Source: Burkholderiales bacterium (GTDB lineage: Bacteria; Pseudomonadota; Gammaproteobacteria; Burkholderiales; Burkholderiaceae_C). Taken from it: DNA of 64,000 nt. The notes beneath the pieces are model-generated. The model was not told the DNA's origin. It did no database searches and saw only the letters and a program-made list of their open reading frames with translations. Below are positions 20,451 through 28,869 of the stretch, in pieces. The stretch lies in contig JAFKGD010000001.1 in assembly GCA_017307855.1 (NCBI GenBank), positions 310,001-374,000 on the forward strand, written 5' to 3'. The position numbers and the translations under genes are program-made. Position 1 is the first letter of the stretch. Each line of letters starts with the position of its first letter.

Positions 20451-21041
20451 TCAGCGCCGGTCCACCAGCGCGTGCGCGATGGTGCCGAGATCGACGTATT
20501 CCAGTTCGCTGCCGGCAGGCACGCCGCGTGCCAGGCGCGTGACTTCGAGGCCGCGCGACTTCAGGCCTTCCCCGATCACGTGGGCGGTGGCCTCACCCTC
20601 GGCCGTGAAATTGGTGGCCAGAATCACTTCGCGCACCACGCCGTCGGTGGCCCGGTCGAACAGTTTCTTCAAACCGATCTCATGCGGTCCGATGCCGTCC
20701 AGCGGACTGAGCCGCCCCATCAGCACGAAGTACAGGCCACGATAGGCCGCCGTGCGTTCCACGGCCGACTGGTCGGCCGGCGTCTCCACCACGCAGAGCT
20801 TGCCGGCGTCGCGTGACGGATCGAGGCAGGTGTCGCACACCTGGTGCTCGGTGAAGGTATGACAGCGCTCGCAGTGGCGGATACCGTCGGCGGCGCTGGC
20901 CAGCGTGCGCGAGAGCACGCGCGCGCCCTCGCGGTCGTGCTGCATCAGGTGGAACGCCATGCGCTGCGCTGATTTGACGCCCACGCCCGGCAGGCGCCGA
21001 AGCGCCTCGATCAGCGCGGCGAGCGACGCGTTGTCAGCCAT
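20451..21041 (-). CDS. recR: Recombination protein RecR
   Basis: 196 residues. Works with RecF and RecO to load RecA at single-strand gaps. N-terminal helix-hairpin-helix ([19 protein letters not shown]), zinc finger (CERC ... CDTC, about 57-72) and Toprim domain with [10 protein letters not shown] are all present and full length. It lies downstream of ybaB and dnaX, a classical bacterial gene order. Confidence 0.97.
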   Translation of the reverse strand: MADNASLAALIEALRRLPGVGVKSAQRMAFHLMQHDREGARVLSRTLASAADGIRHCERCHTFTEHQVCDTCLDPSRDAGKLCVVETPADQSAVERTAAYRGLYFVLMGRLSPLDGIGPHEIGLKKLFDRATDGVVREVILATNFTAEGEATAHVIGEGLKSRGLEVTRLARGVPAGSELEYVDLGTIAHALVDRR

Positions 21042-21064
21042 GAACCCATCCTGATCCGCGAGAA

Positions 21065-21097
21065 GTCAGGGCCGCACGGCCGCCCGAAGGCCCTGAC
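21065..21097. repeat. Intergenic hairpin between ybaB and recR
   Basis: GTCAGGGCC (21065-21073) pairs with GGCCCTGAC (21089-21097). It is followed by a GC-rich stretch (about 21098-21150, CCCCATCGGGGGG and GATACGCGAAGCGATGAGCG) that resembles dispersed intergenic repeats of the family Comamonadaceae; that resemblance is from memory and unverified. No T run, so probably an mRNA-processing or stabilising structure. Confidence 0.45.
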
Positions 21098-21152
21098 GCG
21101 CCCCATCGGGGGGCAGCGATACGCGAAGCGATGAGCGTGGGGGCCCACATGT

Positions 21153-21485
21153 TCAGAAGGGGAATTTCATGCCGCCGGGCAGGCCCGGCATGCCGGCGGT
21201 GATCTTGCCCATCTTCTCCTGCGAGGTTTCCTCGGCGCGGCGCACGGCGGCATTGAAGGCGGCGGCCACCAAGTCCTCGAGCATGTCCTTGTCGTCGGCC
21301 AGCAGGCTGGGGTCGATGGTGACGCGGCGCACGTCGTGCTTGCACGTCATGACCACCTTCACGAGGCCGGCACCGGATTCGCCTTCGACCTCGATGTTGC
21401 CGAGCTCTTCCTGCGCTTTCTTCATGTTGTCCTGCATGGCCTGCGCCTGCTTCATGAGTCCGGCGAGTTGTCCTTTGTTGAACAT
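21153..21485 (-). CDS. YbaB/EbfC nucleoid-associated protein
   Basis: 110 residues. [28 protein letters not shown] opens the family coiled-coil, and [30 protein letters not shown] is the central sheet. The dimer binds DNA without strong sequence preference and coats the nucleoid. The chosen ATG is the family start and has an AGGAAA-type ribosome site. Sits between dnaX (47-bp gap) and recR. Confidence 0.95.
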   Translation of the reverse strand: MFNKGQLAGLMKQAQAMQDNMKKAQEELGNIEVEGESGAGLVKVVMTCKHDVRRVTIDPSLLADDKDMLEDLVAAAFNAAVRRAEETSQEKMGKITAGMPGLPGGMKFPF

Positions 21486-21532
21486 GGGGTTTCCTTTTTC
21501 CTGGAGGTTCGGGTGTTCGGGATACCGGTCGG

Positions 21533-23557
21533 TCAGTGACCGGCTCGGGGCGCGGGCTTGATGCTGCCAGGCACGATCCGTGCGCCGTAGTCTCGCATCA
21601 TCGCCTGCACGAAGGGATCGCCGAGGATGATGTCCTCGGCCTGCCGCTGGCGTTCGGCCGCGGCCTCGGCGTTGCGGCGCGCGGGGCTGTCGGACACACG
21701 ACCGATCTCCACCGCCAGTCGCACGGCATGGCCGGCGCCCGCCAGCGCGGACTGCAGCCGGTCGCGGCTGTTGCCCTGGTTGAGCGATTCGCGCTCCACG
21801 CGCAGCAGCCACTGGTCGGTGTCCCGCGCCACCAGCTGGGATTGCAGGGCCAGCTCGCGCACCAGCGCCGTGACGGCCTCCGCCTGCACCAGTTGGCGCA
21901 CCACCCCGTGCCAGAAATCGCCCTCTTCCGTACGCTCCACGCGCACGGCCGCCGTGGCGGCGGCAACCACGTCCTGGCGCGGCTCGGCCTGCTGGCGCAC
22001 GGGCACGGGCATCACTGGGGCGGCAACCGGTGCCTCGGCGCGTGCCGGCACGGCGTCGGGCCGCGGCCGGTCGACCACGGGCAGCACGCGCCCGGGCGGC
22101 GCGGAGACGGGGCCGGTGCGCAGCACGACGGGCGGCCGCGTGGGTGCGGCCAGGGGCGGATCGTCGCCCTCTTGCGCCATTGCATCGGCCATCGCTTCGG
22201 CCATGGCGTCTGCGGCCGACAGATGCGGGCGGGCTGGCGCGACACGGGGAGCCGCTGCAGGAAGGGGGGCGGCGGCAAGCGTCTCGGCCCGGCGCGGCTC
22301 GGCCACCGGGGCCGGATGCGATGCAACCGGTGCCTCGGCGCGCAACACGACGGCCACCGGCGCCGCCGCAGGCGCGGGCGCAGGCCGCGAGGGGGCTGCA
22401 AGGCGCGCCTCAGCCGTGTTCAGAGTTTTTTTTTCAGCCTGGCCGGCGGCGGCGTCACGCGGCTTGAAGGCCAGCAGCCGCAGCAACACCATGGTCAGAG
22501 CCGCGTATTCATCGGGCGCGAGGCCGAGTTCGGCGCGGCCGTGCAGGCACAGGCTGTACAGCAGTTGCGTCTCGTCAGGCGGCATCACGCCGGCCAGACG
22601 CGCCATCTCCGCGCTCTCCGGATCGTCGTCGGGCGCATCGGCCTGCGGCACGGCCTGCAGCACAGCCATGCGCTGCAGCACCATGCTCATGTCCTCTAGC
22701 GTGGAGCCGGCCGACAGGCCGTTGAGCCGAAGCGTCTCCGACGCCTCGACCACCGCGCGACCATCGCCGCGGGCCAGCGCATCGATGATGCGCAGCACGT
22801 GGCCACGGTCGGCGCTGCCGAGCATCTGGCGCACACCGGCCTCATCGAGCTTGCCGGATCCGAAGGCGATCGCCTGGTCGGTGAGTGAGAGCGCATCGCG
22901 CATGGATCCACGCGCGGCACGGGACAGCAGGCGCAACGCGCCCGGCTCGGCCGGCACGCCTTCGACATCGAGCACGCGCGTGAGGTGCTCGTGCACCGTC
23001 TCGGGCGCCATCGGCCGCAGGTTGAACTGAAGGCAGCGCGAGAGCACCGTGACCGGCACCTTCTGCGGATCGGTGGTGGCCAGCACGAACTTGAGGTATT
23101 CGGGCGGCTCCTCCAGCGTCTTGAGCATCGCGTTGAACGCGGTGTTCGTGAGCATGTGCACTTCATCGATCATGAAGACCTTGAAGCGGCCCTGCACCGG
23201 CTTGTAGACGGCCTGCTCCAGCAGGCCCTGCACCTCGTCGACGCCACGGTTGGAGGCGGCGTCGAGCTCGGTGTAGTCGACGAAACGGCCGGCATCGATG
23301 TCGGTGCAGGCCTGGCACACGCCGCAGGGCGTGGCCGTGATGCCGCCCTGGCCGTCGGGGCCCTGGCAGTTGAGCGACTTGGCCAGCACGCGCGACACCG
23401 TGGTCTTGCCCACGCCGCGCGTGCCGGTGAACAGATAGGCGTGGTGCAGGCGCTGCTGCGTGAGCGCGTTGGAGAGGGCCTGCACGACGTGCTCCTGGCC
23501 CACCATCTCCGAGAAGGTCTTCGGACGGTATTTGCGGGCGAGCACCAGATAGGACAT
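21533..23557 (-). CDS. dnaX: DNA polymerase III subunits tau and gamma
   Basis: 674 residues (tau form). Clamp-loader ATPase: Walker [12 protein letters not shown], zinc module [11 protein letters not shown], Walker B MIDEVHML and sensor 1 [10 protein letters not shown] are intact. [15 protein letters not shown] is the family start, so the upstream extension of the frame is not used. After the three clamp-loader domains comes a Pro/Ala-rich linker (about 380-560) and a C-terminal domain that would bind the alpha subunit and DnaB. An A9 run at codons 375-378 allows a frameshift that ends the product at about 378-382 residues, which would be gamma. Upstream of ybaB and recR. Confidence 0.97.
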   Translation of the reverse strand: MSYLVLARKYRPKTFSEMVGQEHVVQALSNALTQQRLHHAYLFTGTRGVGKTTVSRVLAKSLNCQGPDGQGGITATPCGVCQACTDIDAGRFVDYTELDAASNRGVDEVQGLLEQAVYKPVQGRFKVFMIDEVHMLTNTAFNAMLKTLEEPPEYLKFVLATTDPQKVPVTVLSRCLQFNLRPMAPETVHEHLTRVLDVEGVPAEPGALRLLSRAARGSMRDALSLTDQAIAFGSGKLDEAGVRQMLGSADRGHVLRIIDALARGDGRAVVEASETLRLNGLSAGSTLEDMSMVLQRMAVLQAVPQADAPDDDPESAEMARLAGVMPPDETQLLYSLCLHGRAELGLAPDEYAALTMVLLRLLAFKPRDAAAGQAEKKTLNTAEARLAAPSRPAPAPAAAPVAVVLRAEAPVASHPAPVAEPRRAETLAAAPLPAAAPRVAPARPHLSAADAMAEAMADAMAQEGDDPPLAAPTRPPVVLRTGPVSAPPGRVLPVVDRPRPDAVPARAEAPVAAPVMPVPVRQQAEPRQDVVAAATAAVRVERTEEGDFWHGVVRQLVQAEAVTALVRELALQSQLVARDTDQWLLRVERESLNQGNSRDRLQSALAGAGHAVRLAVEIGRVSDSPARRNAEAAAERQRQAEDIILGDPFVQAMMRDYGARIVPGSIKPAPRAGH
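22394..22434 (-). promoter_or_regulatory. dnaX slippery A9 run plus downstream hairpin
   Basis: On the coding strand the bases 22434-22426 are nine A, read as GAA AAA AAA ACT, which contains the slippery heptamer A AAA AAA in the correct frame. A hairpin (GGCTG 22415-22411 with CAGCC 22398-22394, extended by AGG/CCT) starts 10 nt later. In the -1 frame five codons are read before TGA; in the +1 frame one codon then TGA. The placement is at the end of clamp-loader domain III. Either ribosomal frameshifting (as in E. coli) or transcriptional slippage (as in Thermus) would yield gamma. Confidence 0.75.
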
Positions 23558-23621
23558 CCGCCCGATTCTACGGGGCCGCCCCGGTCCGGCCCCGCGGCGG
23601 CCATCCCCGATAATCGCGCCC

Positions 23622-24761
23622 ATGACTTCTGCCTCCACCGGCCACGGCACGCCCGCAGCCACCGACACGCTGAGCTACGACCAGGCCGGCGTCAACTACG
23701 ACCTGATCGATCCCCTCAAGGTGAGCGCACAGCGCGCCGCCGCCGCCACCGCCTCGCATCTGCTGGGCCATGGCTTCACCGAGATCGCCGCTTCGCGTGG
23801 TGAATCGGCCTATGTGGTCGACGTGGGCCCGTTCTACCTGGCCAGCATCGTCGAATGCCTGGGCAGCAAGGCCCTGGTGGCCGACGAAATGGGCGCGCTC
23901 ACCGGCCGCAGCTACTACGACGGCATTGCGCAGGACACCATCGCCATGGCCGTCAACGACCTGATCACCGTCGGCGCCACGCCCCTGGTGGTGCAGGCCT
24001 ACTGGGCAGCTGGCGGCTCCGACTGGTTCGGCGACGCCCGGCGCGCCCAAGCCCTGGTGGCCGGCTGGAAGAAGGCCTGCGACACCTGCGGTGTGGCCTG
24101 GGGTGGCGGCGAGACGCCCGCCCTGGCCGGCATTGTCGAAGCAGGCCGCATCGACCTGGCGGCCTCGTGCACCGGCCTCATCAATCCCAAACAGCGCCTT
24201 TCGGTCGGCGACAAGCTGGGCGCGGGCGACACCATCGTGCTGCTGGCCTCCAGCGGCATCCATGCCAACGGCCTCTCGCTCGCGCGCAAGCTGGTCGAGC
24301 GCCTGCCCGGCGGCTACCTGACCGAGATCGAACCCGGCCTAACCTACGGCGACGCCCTGCTCGCCCCCACGGTGCTGTATTCGCCAGTGACCGAGGCGCT
24401 CTACAAGGCCGGCATCACGCCGCACTACTGCGCCAACATCACGGGCCACGGCTGGCGCAAGCTGCTGCGCCATCCGGGCGAGTTCACGTATCGCATCAAC
24501 AAGGTGCCGCCCGTCACGCCGGTGCTGCGCTTCATCCAGCAGCACGCGAAACAGGATGACCGCGAGGCCTACAGCACGCTCAACATGGGTGCAGGCTTCG
24601 CGCTCTTCGTGCCGGCAGCCGACGCACGGCGCACGGTGGAAGTAGCCCAAGCCTGCGGCGTCGATGCCATCGTGGCGGGCCAGGTCGAGGCGGGTCCGAA
24701 GCAACTGGTGATCGAGCCTATCGGCGTCACTTTCGGCAACGACGACCTGCAGTTGCGCTGA
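23622..24761 (+). CDS. PurM-like AIR-synthase-related protein
   Basis: 379 residues of the PurM/PurL/SelD/HypE ATP-binding superfamily. LSYDQAGVNYDLIDPLK aligns with the start of PurM (AGVDIDAGN), and the dimer and ATP-site blocks are recognisable (DEMGALTGRSYYDGIAQDTIAMAVNDL, GGGETPAL, GIHANGLSLARKL, NITGHGWRKLLR). Differences in the first block and its extra length suggest a paralogue of phosphoribosylformylglycinamidine cyclo-ligase and not the main PurM, but an AIR synthase role cannot be excluded. It is followed directly by the 4.5S RNA gene and divergent from dnaX. Confidence 0.85.
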   Translation: MTSASTGHGTPAATDTLSYDQAGVNYDLIDPLKVSAQRAAAATASHLLGHGFTEIAASRGESAYVVDVGPFYLASIVECLGSKALVADEMGALTGRSYYDGIAQDTIAMAVNDLITVGATPLVVQAYWAAGGSDWFGDARRAQALVAGWKKACDTCGVAWGGGETPALAGIVEAGRIDLAASCTGLINPKQRLSVGDKLGAGDTIVLLASSGIHANGLSLARKLVERLPGGYLTEIEPGLTYGDALLAPTVLYSPVTEALYKAGITPHYCANITGHGWRKLLRHPGEFTYRINKVPPVTPVLRFIQQHAKQDDREAYSTLNMGAGFALFVPAADARRTVEVAQACGVDAIVAGQVEAGPKQLVIEPIGVTFGNDDLQLR

Positions 24762-24800
24762 GTTGAAGCCTTGCGGCGCGGCAGGGCATGCCGCGTCGCC

Positions 24801-24806
24801 TACAAT
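24801..24806 (+). promoter_or_regulatory. Likely -10 box of the SRP RNA gene
   Basis: TACAAT lies 4 bases before the predicted 5' end of the RNA, the spacing expected for a sigma-70 -10 element. The -35 region (about 24778-24783) is GC-rich and poor. Confidence 0.55.
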
Positions 24807-24810
24807 CGCG

Positions 24811-24909
24811 GGTGACGGGCCTCCCCGCATGGTGAAGCAGCCAACCGGGTCAGGTGGGGAACCAAGCAGCCCTAACTGTGTAGTCAGTGCCGGGGTCGGG
24901 CTCGTCACC
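24811..24909 (+). ncRNA. ffs: Signal recognition particle 4.5S RNA
   Basis: About 99 nt. The conserved apical motif reads GTCAGGT-GG-GGAA-CC-AAGCAGCC: internal loop A/C-rich strands and GGAA tetraloop are exactly as in bacterial SRP RNA, while the closing base pairs are GG/CC where E. coli has CC/GG, a compensatory change. The ends GGTGACGGGC (24811-24820) and GGGCTCGTCACC (24898-24909) pair to close the hairpin, followed by TTCTTTTTT, which acts as terminator. The RNA binds Ffh and directs membrane proteins to FtsY/SecYEG. Confidence 0.96.
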
Positions 24910-24917
24910 TTCTTTTT

Positions 24918-26348
24918 TCATTCGCACGGCTGGAACCGCACGCATGCGGCCACCGCCCGGATCGTCACCAGCGTGTTTTCCCCCTCGATGCGCTCCGCAC
25001 GGAACTTCACGTTCGCGCCGGCTTCCAGCCCCGCCAGCATGTCCCTGTCCCGCACCCTGAAACGGTACGTGGTGAATGGCAGCTTTGCACCGGGCATGAT
25101 CTTCAGGTACGCATAGAGCCCGCCGCCCTCGTCCGCGACGGACCGTAGTTCCGCGCGGGTCTCGGCCGGCGGCGGATTGGGCGTGTCCGCCACGGTCGCG
25201 GTCGTGTCGGCGGCCCGGCCTCCAGCATGCTCGCGCGTGGCGCCGACGACCTGTTCGAGCAGCGACCGCTGGATGCGGCCGATGCCGCCGTCGTCGTACT
25301 CGCCCGCCGTAGCCACCACCACCAGGTCCAGCGCGGGCCCCAGGAACACGCGCTGCCCGCCATTGCCCAAGGCACCTTGCCAGAGGACCGGGCGGCCCTC
25401 GACCTGAATGCGCCCCATCCACCACTGGTAGCCATAGCCGCCCGTCATGCACGGCGTCATGGCGGCACCCACCCAGGCCTGCGGCACGATCTGCCGGCCC
25501 TGCCAACGCCCGCCATCCAGCACCAGCCGGCCGAGGCGGGCCATGTCGCGGGGCCGCAGGCGCAGCCCGCTGTCGCCGCGCGTGCGCCGGCGCAGGTCAC
25601 GGCCCCATTCCCAGGACACGATGCCCAGGGGACCGAACAGCTTCTGCCGCGCGTAGTCCTGCAGGTCCTGCCCCGTGCGTGCCTCCAGCAGCAGCGCGAG
25701 CACGGCCGTCAGGCCGCCGTTGTAGTTGAAGCGCTCTCCGGGTGTTGCCTGCAGGCTGCGGCCGAGCACGTGGCGCGCGACGTCGCTGCTCCACAGCAGG
25801 CCGCTCGCATCGTTGCCACGACGGGCATAGCCGCCGCTTTCGTCCCACGCCAGCCCGCTGCGCATGCACAGCAGGTCGCGCACGGTGATCTTCTCGCGCC
25901 CCTCGCGGCGCAGGTCCGCCAGTGCGGGCAACAGGTCGAGAACCGGCGTGTCAACGGGCGGCACGACGCCTTCGGCTTCGGCGATGCCCCACAGTAGAGC
26001 CACGACCGACTTGGTGACCGAGCGCACGTCGTGCAGCGTCGAAGCATCGAACGCCACGCGGCTCGCAAAGAGGGAATACGTCGACCGGTCACCGCCTGCG
26101 CGGTAAGCCTCGGCGACGAGTTCTCCGCCACGCTCCACGAGGAGGGAATGCAGGTTGCGCGGGCTGTCAGCGAACGCCTGCAGCGCATCGCACAGGGCCT
26201 GCGGCGCAAAGCCGGCCTGCGTCGGATCGGGCTGGATGCGCCAGCCGTCGTCAGCACGGGCCGGGGCCTCGCACGGCCCCGCTGCGGCCGCGGGCACGGC
26301 GACGCCTATCGAGAGGCAGGCAAGGAACGCGGCCAGCACGAGGCGCAT
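24918..26348 (-). CDS. Beta-lactamase-family serine hydrolase with C-terminal CusF-like domain
   Basis: 476 residues. Signal peptide MRLVLAAFLACLSIGVAVPAAAA predicts periplasmic or secreted location. The class C beta-lactamase/esterase (COG1680) domain has the nucleophile motif SVTK (Ser110, Lys113), a YNG motif in FNYNGG and GALGNGGQ near the third box. The last about 75 residues (from about 400) look like the small five-stranded CusF copper-binding barrel (FRVRDRDMLAGLEAGANVKF), but the metal ligands of CusF (Trp and two Met in WPxMTM) are replaced by L, T and Y in LPFTTYRF. I find this fusion unusual. ATG at 26348 has AGGAG 5 nt upstream. The stop lies next to the SRP RNA terminator. Confidence 0.85.
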   Translation of the reverse strand: MRLVLAAFLACLSIGVAVPAAAAGPCEAPARADDGWRIQPDPTQAGFAPQALCDALQAFADSPRNLHSLLVERGGELVAEAYRAGGDRSTYSLFASRVAFDASTLHDVRSVTKSVVALLWGIAEAEGVVPPVDTPVLDLLPALADLRREGREKITVRDLLCMRSGLAWDESGGYARRGNDASGLLWSSDVARHVLGRSLQATPGERFNYNGGLTAVLALLLEARTGQDLQDYARQKLFGPLGIVSWEWGRDLRRRTRGDSGLRLRPRDMARLGRLVLDGGRWQGRQIVPQAWVGAAMTPCMTGGYGYQWWMGRIQVEGRPVLWQGALGNGGQRVFLGPALDLVVVATAGEYDDGGIGRIQRSLLEQVVGATREHAGGRAADTTATVADTPNPPPAETRAELRSVADEGGGLYAYLKIMPGAKLPFTTYRFRVRDRDMLAGLEAGANVKFRAERIEGENTLVTIRAVAACVRFQPCE

Positions 26349-26492
26349 GAAGACTCCTGAATCCGCAGCGCTGCGACGATAAACCGGAACTGCCACGCAC
26401 GGCATACCGATTGCCCCTAGCCCGGGCACGGTCCCGATGCGCATCGGCTGCGGCGTCGTGATAATCCCCCCAAACTCCTTGGGGCACCGCGC

Positions 26493-27272
26493 GTGCAAAC
26501 CGTTCTTCCCGGCTATTCGTTCGTGCTGGTGACCATCTCGCTGGTGGTGGCCGCCATCGGCTCGTTCATCGCCTTCCACACCCTGCGCACGGCAGCGCTG
26601 GCCGGTGCCGGCACACCGTGGAAGAGCGTCGCGCTGGCGGCGGTCGCCATGGGCGGCATCGGCATCTGGTCGATGCATTTCGTGGGCATGCTGGCGCTGT
26701 CGCTGCCGGTGCCACACGGCTATTCGTTGTGGGAGACGCTCACCTCGCTGGCCCTGGCCATTGCGGCAACGGCGGCGGCGTTCGCGCTGCTGGCGGCGCG
26801 GCCGCATGATCCGTTGCGGTTGCTGCTTTCCTCGGTATTGCTCGGCCTGGGCGTGTGTGCCATGCACTACCTGGGCATGCTGGGGATGCGCTTCGACGGG
26901 TACATCGTCTGGTCGTGGCCGATCGTGCTGGCCTCGCTGGTTCTCAGCGTGGCGGGCGCCGGCGGCGCGCTCTGGCTGGTGTTCGCGGCCCATTCACCCA
27001 GGGCATTGCGCGCCGCGCCGCTGGTGATGGCGGCCGCCGTGTCGGGAATGCACTATGTGGCGATGACGGCTGCCGGCTTCGTCTGCTCCACGGCATCGCG
27101 CAGCATCCCGGGACAAGGCGTGGTCGCCTCGACCGAACTCACCAATGTGCTCATGATTTCCCTGGTGGGCATGATGGCCGTGCTGGCACTCGACCAATGG
27201 TTGTGGGCCGATCCGCACATGAGCCGCCGCCGAAACGGCGAGCGACATCGGGACAGCGCCCGCAAATCCTAG
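26493..27272 (+). CDS. Stand-alone MHYT-domain membrane sensor
   Basis: 259 residues with seven predicted membrane helices. The three MHYT-type motifs occur at WSMHFVGMLAL, CAMHYLGMLGMRF and GMHYVAMTAAGF, the arrangement of the MHYT domain proposed to sense O2, CO or NO through bound copper. Usually it is fused to GGDEF/EAL or kinase domains; here no output domain follows, only a short basic tail. It starts with GTG. Its stop codon overlaps the stop of the convergent histidine kinase at CTAG, which may hint at joint function but not at co-transcription. Confidence 0.9.
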   Translation: MQTVLPGYSFVLVTISLVVAAIGSFIAFHTLRTAALAGAGTPWKSVALAAVAMGGIGIWSMHFVGMLALSLPVPHGYSLWETLTSLALAIAATAAAFALLAARPHDPLRLLLSSVLLGLGVCAMHYLGMLGMRFDGYIVWSWPIVLASLVLSVAGAGGALWLVFAAHSPRALRAAPLVMAAAVSGMHYVAMTAAGFVCSTASRSIPGQGVVASTELTNVLMISLVGMMAVLALDQWLWADPHMSRRRNGERHRDSARKS

Positions 27273-28741
27273 GCGCTCCCTGCCGGCACGGTGCGGCTTT
27301 CAGCGGGCAGCTCGCCGGCTGCCGTTCCCAGCGTGAAGAAGAACGTGGTGCCCACACCCACCTGCGAGTGGGCCCAGACGCGTCCACCGTGCAGCGACAC
27401 GATCCGGCGCACGGTCGCCAGTCCGATTCCAGTGCCGGGGAACTCCTCCGCCGCGTGCAGACGCTGGAAGGTGCCGAAAAGCTTGTCGGCATACGCCATG
27501 TCGAAGCCGGCGCCGTTGTCGCGCACGAAGAAGGCCGGAGAGCCGCCGTCGGCCGGGGCGTCCTGTCCGAAATCGATCTCGGCTGCGGGTTGCCGGCCGG
27601 TGAACTTCCACGCGTTGCCCAGCAGGTTCTCCAGCAGCGCCCGCAGCAGGCGGGCATCCCCCAGCACCATCAGGCCGTCCTGCACCCCGATGCGCACCTG
27701 CCGGCCCGGCTCGGCTTCGGCATGCCCGGCAAGGATCTCGCGTGCCACGGCGCTCAGGTCCACCGGCGCCCTGCGCACAGCGGCGCGCGAGAGCTGCGCG
27801 AGCGACAGCAGCGCCTCGATGAGGTCACTCATGCGCGTGACGTTGGCGCGGATACGCGCGAGGCTGTGAATGGCCTGGGCCGGAGCATTGGCGCCCAGCG
27901 TCTTCTGCAGGATGTGGCTGAACCCGTTGATGGCGTTGAGCGGACCGCGCAGGTCGTGGGAGACGGTGTACGAATAGGCTTCCATCTCCTGGTTGGCCTC
28001 CTGCAGCTGCCGGGTGCGTTCGCGCACCCGCTCTTCGAGGCGCGCATTGAGCTGGCGCACTTCCTCCTCGGCGCGCTGGCGGTCACGCACCTCGCGCTGC
28101 AGGCCCGCATTGGCCACGCGCTGGCGGTCGAGCGCGGCTTCGAGCCTGCGCAGCACCAGCGCAATGGCGGTGGTGATGATGGAATTCACGAACAGGAAAT
28201 TGAGCGTGATGATGAACCACCGGAACAGCGGCACCGGCTCGACGCCCGGCAGGTGCTGCGGACTGAGGCCCGCCAGGTAGCCGACGGCCATCAGCGTGAC
28301 GCCGTTCATGGCGAGGGTGAGTACGGCGCCGCGCAGTCCAAGCAGCACCGAGGCCATGACGGGGAACGCAGCCAGGTAGATCAGGCTGACCACGCCCACG
28401 TTGGCGAGGAACCAGGTGCCGATGGCATAGATCAGCAGCAGGAAGCCCCAGGCCCGCACCGCGTACGGCCATGTGCGCATGCGCCACAGCACGAGCAGCC
28501 AACCGAGGGCTGAGAGATCGACCACGATGACGGAAGGCACACCCGTTCGCAGGGCGGACCAGAGACTGGGCAGGGCCACCACCGCGCCGCACAGCAGCGC
28601 GTAACGCAAGATGGAGACGAGGAATTGCTCGCGCCACTGCGCCATTGCGTCGCCGTCGGTGTCCGCTGCCAAGGCTCGCCCCCCGTCTTCGATGTCATCG
28701 CAGTTGTAACCCATCCGCCCGATTTGCCCAAGCCGGGTCAT
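27269..28741 (-). CDS. Membrane sensor histidine kinase
   Basis: 490 residues. Five to six membrane helices (about 40-200, MASE-like input without a large periplasmic loop), a coiled-coil (205-255), then the HisKA box YTVSHDLRGPLNAINGF with the phospho-acceptor His262 and a HATPase_c domain ([49 protein letters not shown]). No partner response regulator is adjacent; the convergent neighbour is the MHYT protein. Start at 28741 is the longest ATG; a start at MGYNCDD (28714) is equally possible. Confidence 0.92.
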   Translation of the reverse strand: MTRLGQIGRMGYNCDDIEDGGRALAADTDGDAMAQWREQFLVSILRYALLCGAVVALPSLWSALRTGVPSVIVVDLSALGWLLVLWRMRTWPYAVRAWGFLLLIYAIGTWFLANVGVVSLIYLAAFPVMASVLLGLRGAVLTLAMNGVTLMAVGYLAGLSPQHLPGVEPVPLFRWFIITLNFLFVNSIITTAIALVLRRLEAALDRQRVANAGLQREVRDRQRAEEEVRQLNARLEERVRERTRQLQEANQEMEAYSYTVSHDLRGPLNAINGFSHILQKTLGANAPAQAIHSLARIRANVTRMSDLIEALLSLAQLSRAAVRRAPVDLSAVAREILAGHAEAEPGRQVRIGVQDGLMVLGDARLLRALLENLLGNAWKFTGRQPAAEIDFGQDAPADGGSPAFFVRDNGAGFDMAYADKLFGTFQRLHAAEEFPGTGIGLATVRRIVSLHGGRVWAHSQVGVGTTFFFTLGTAAGELPAESRTVPAGSA

Positions 28742-28869
28742 CCCGTCGGCGACGGCCGGACAGCGTCGCTTGCGGGTTGGGCGTGCCCTGCGGGAGGGGT
28801 GGGGTCGGACGGATGCAGACGGGCCAGCGGCCCCTCAAGACCCGCTGGCAGCGGCGACAGACAAAGGCG

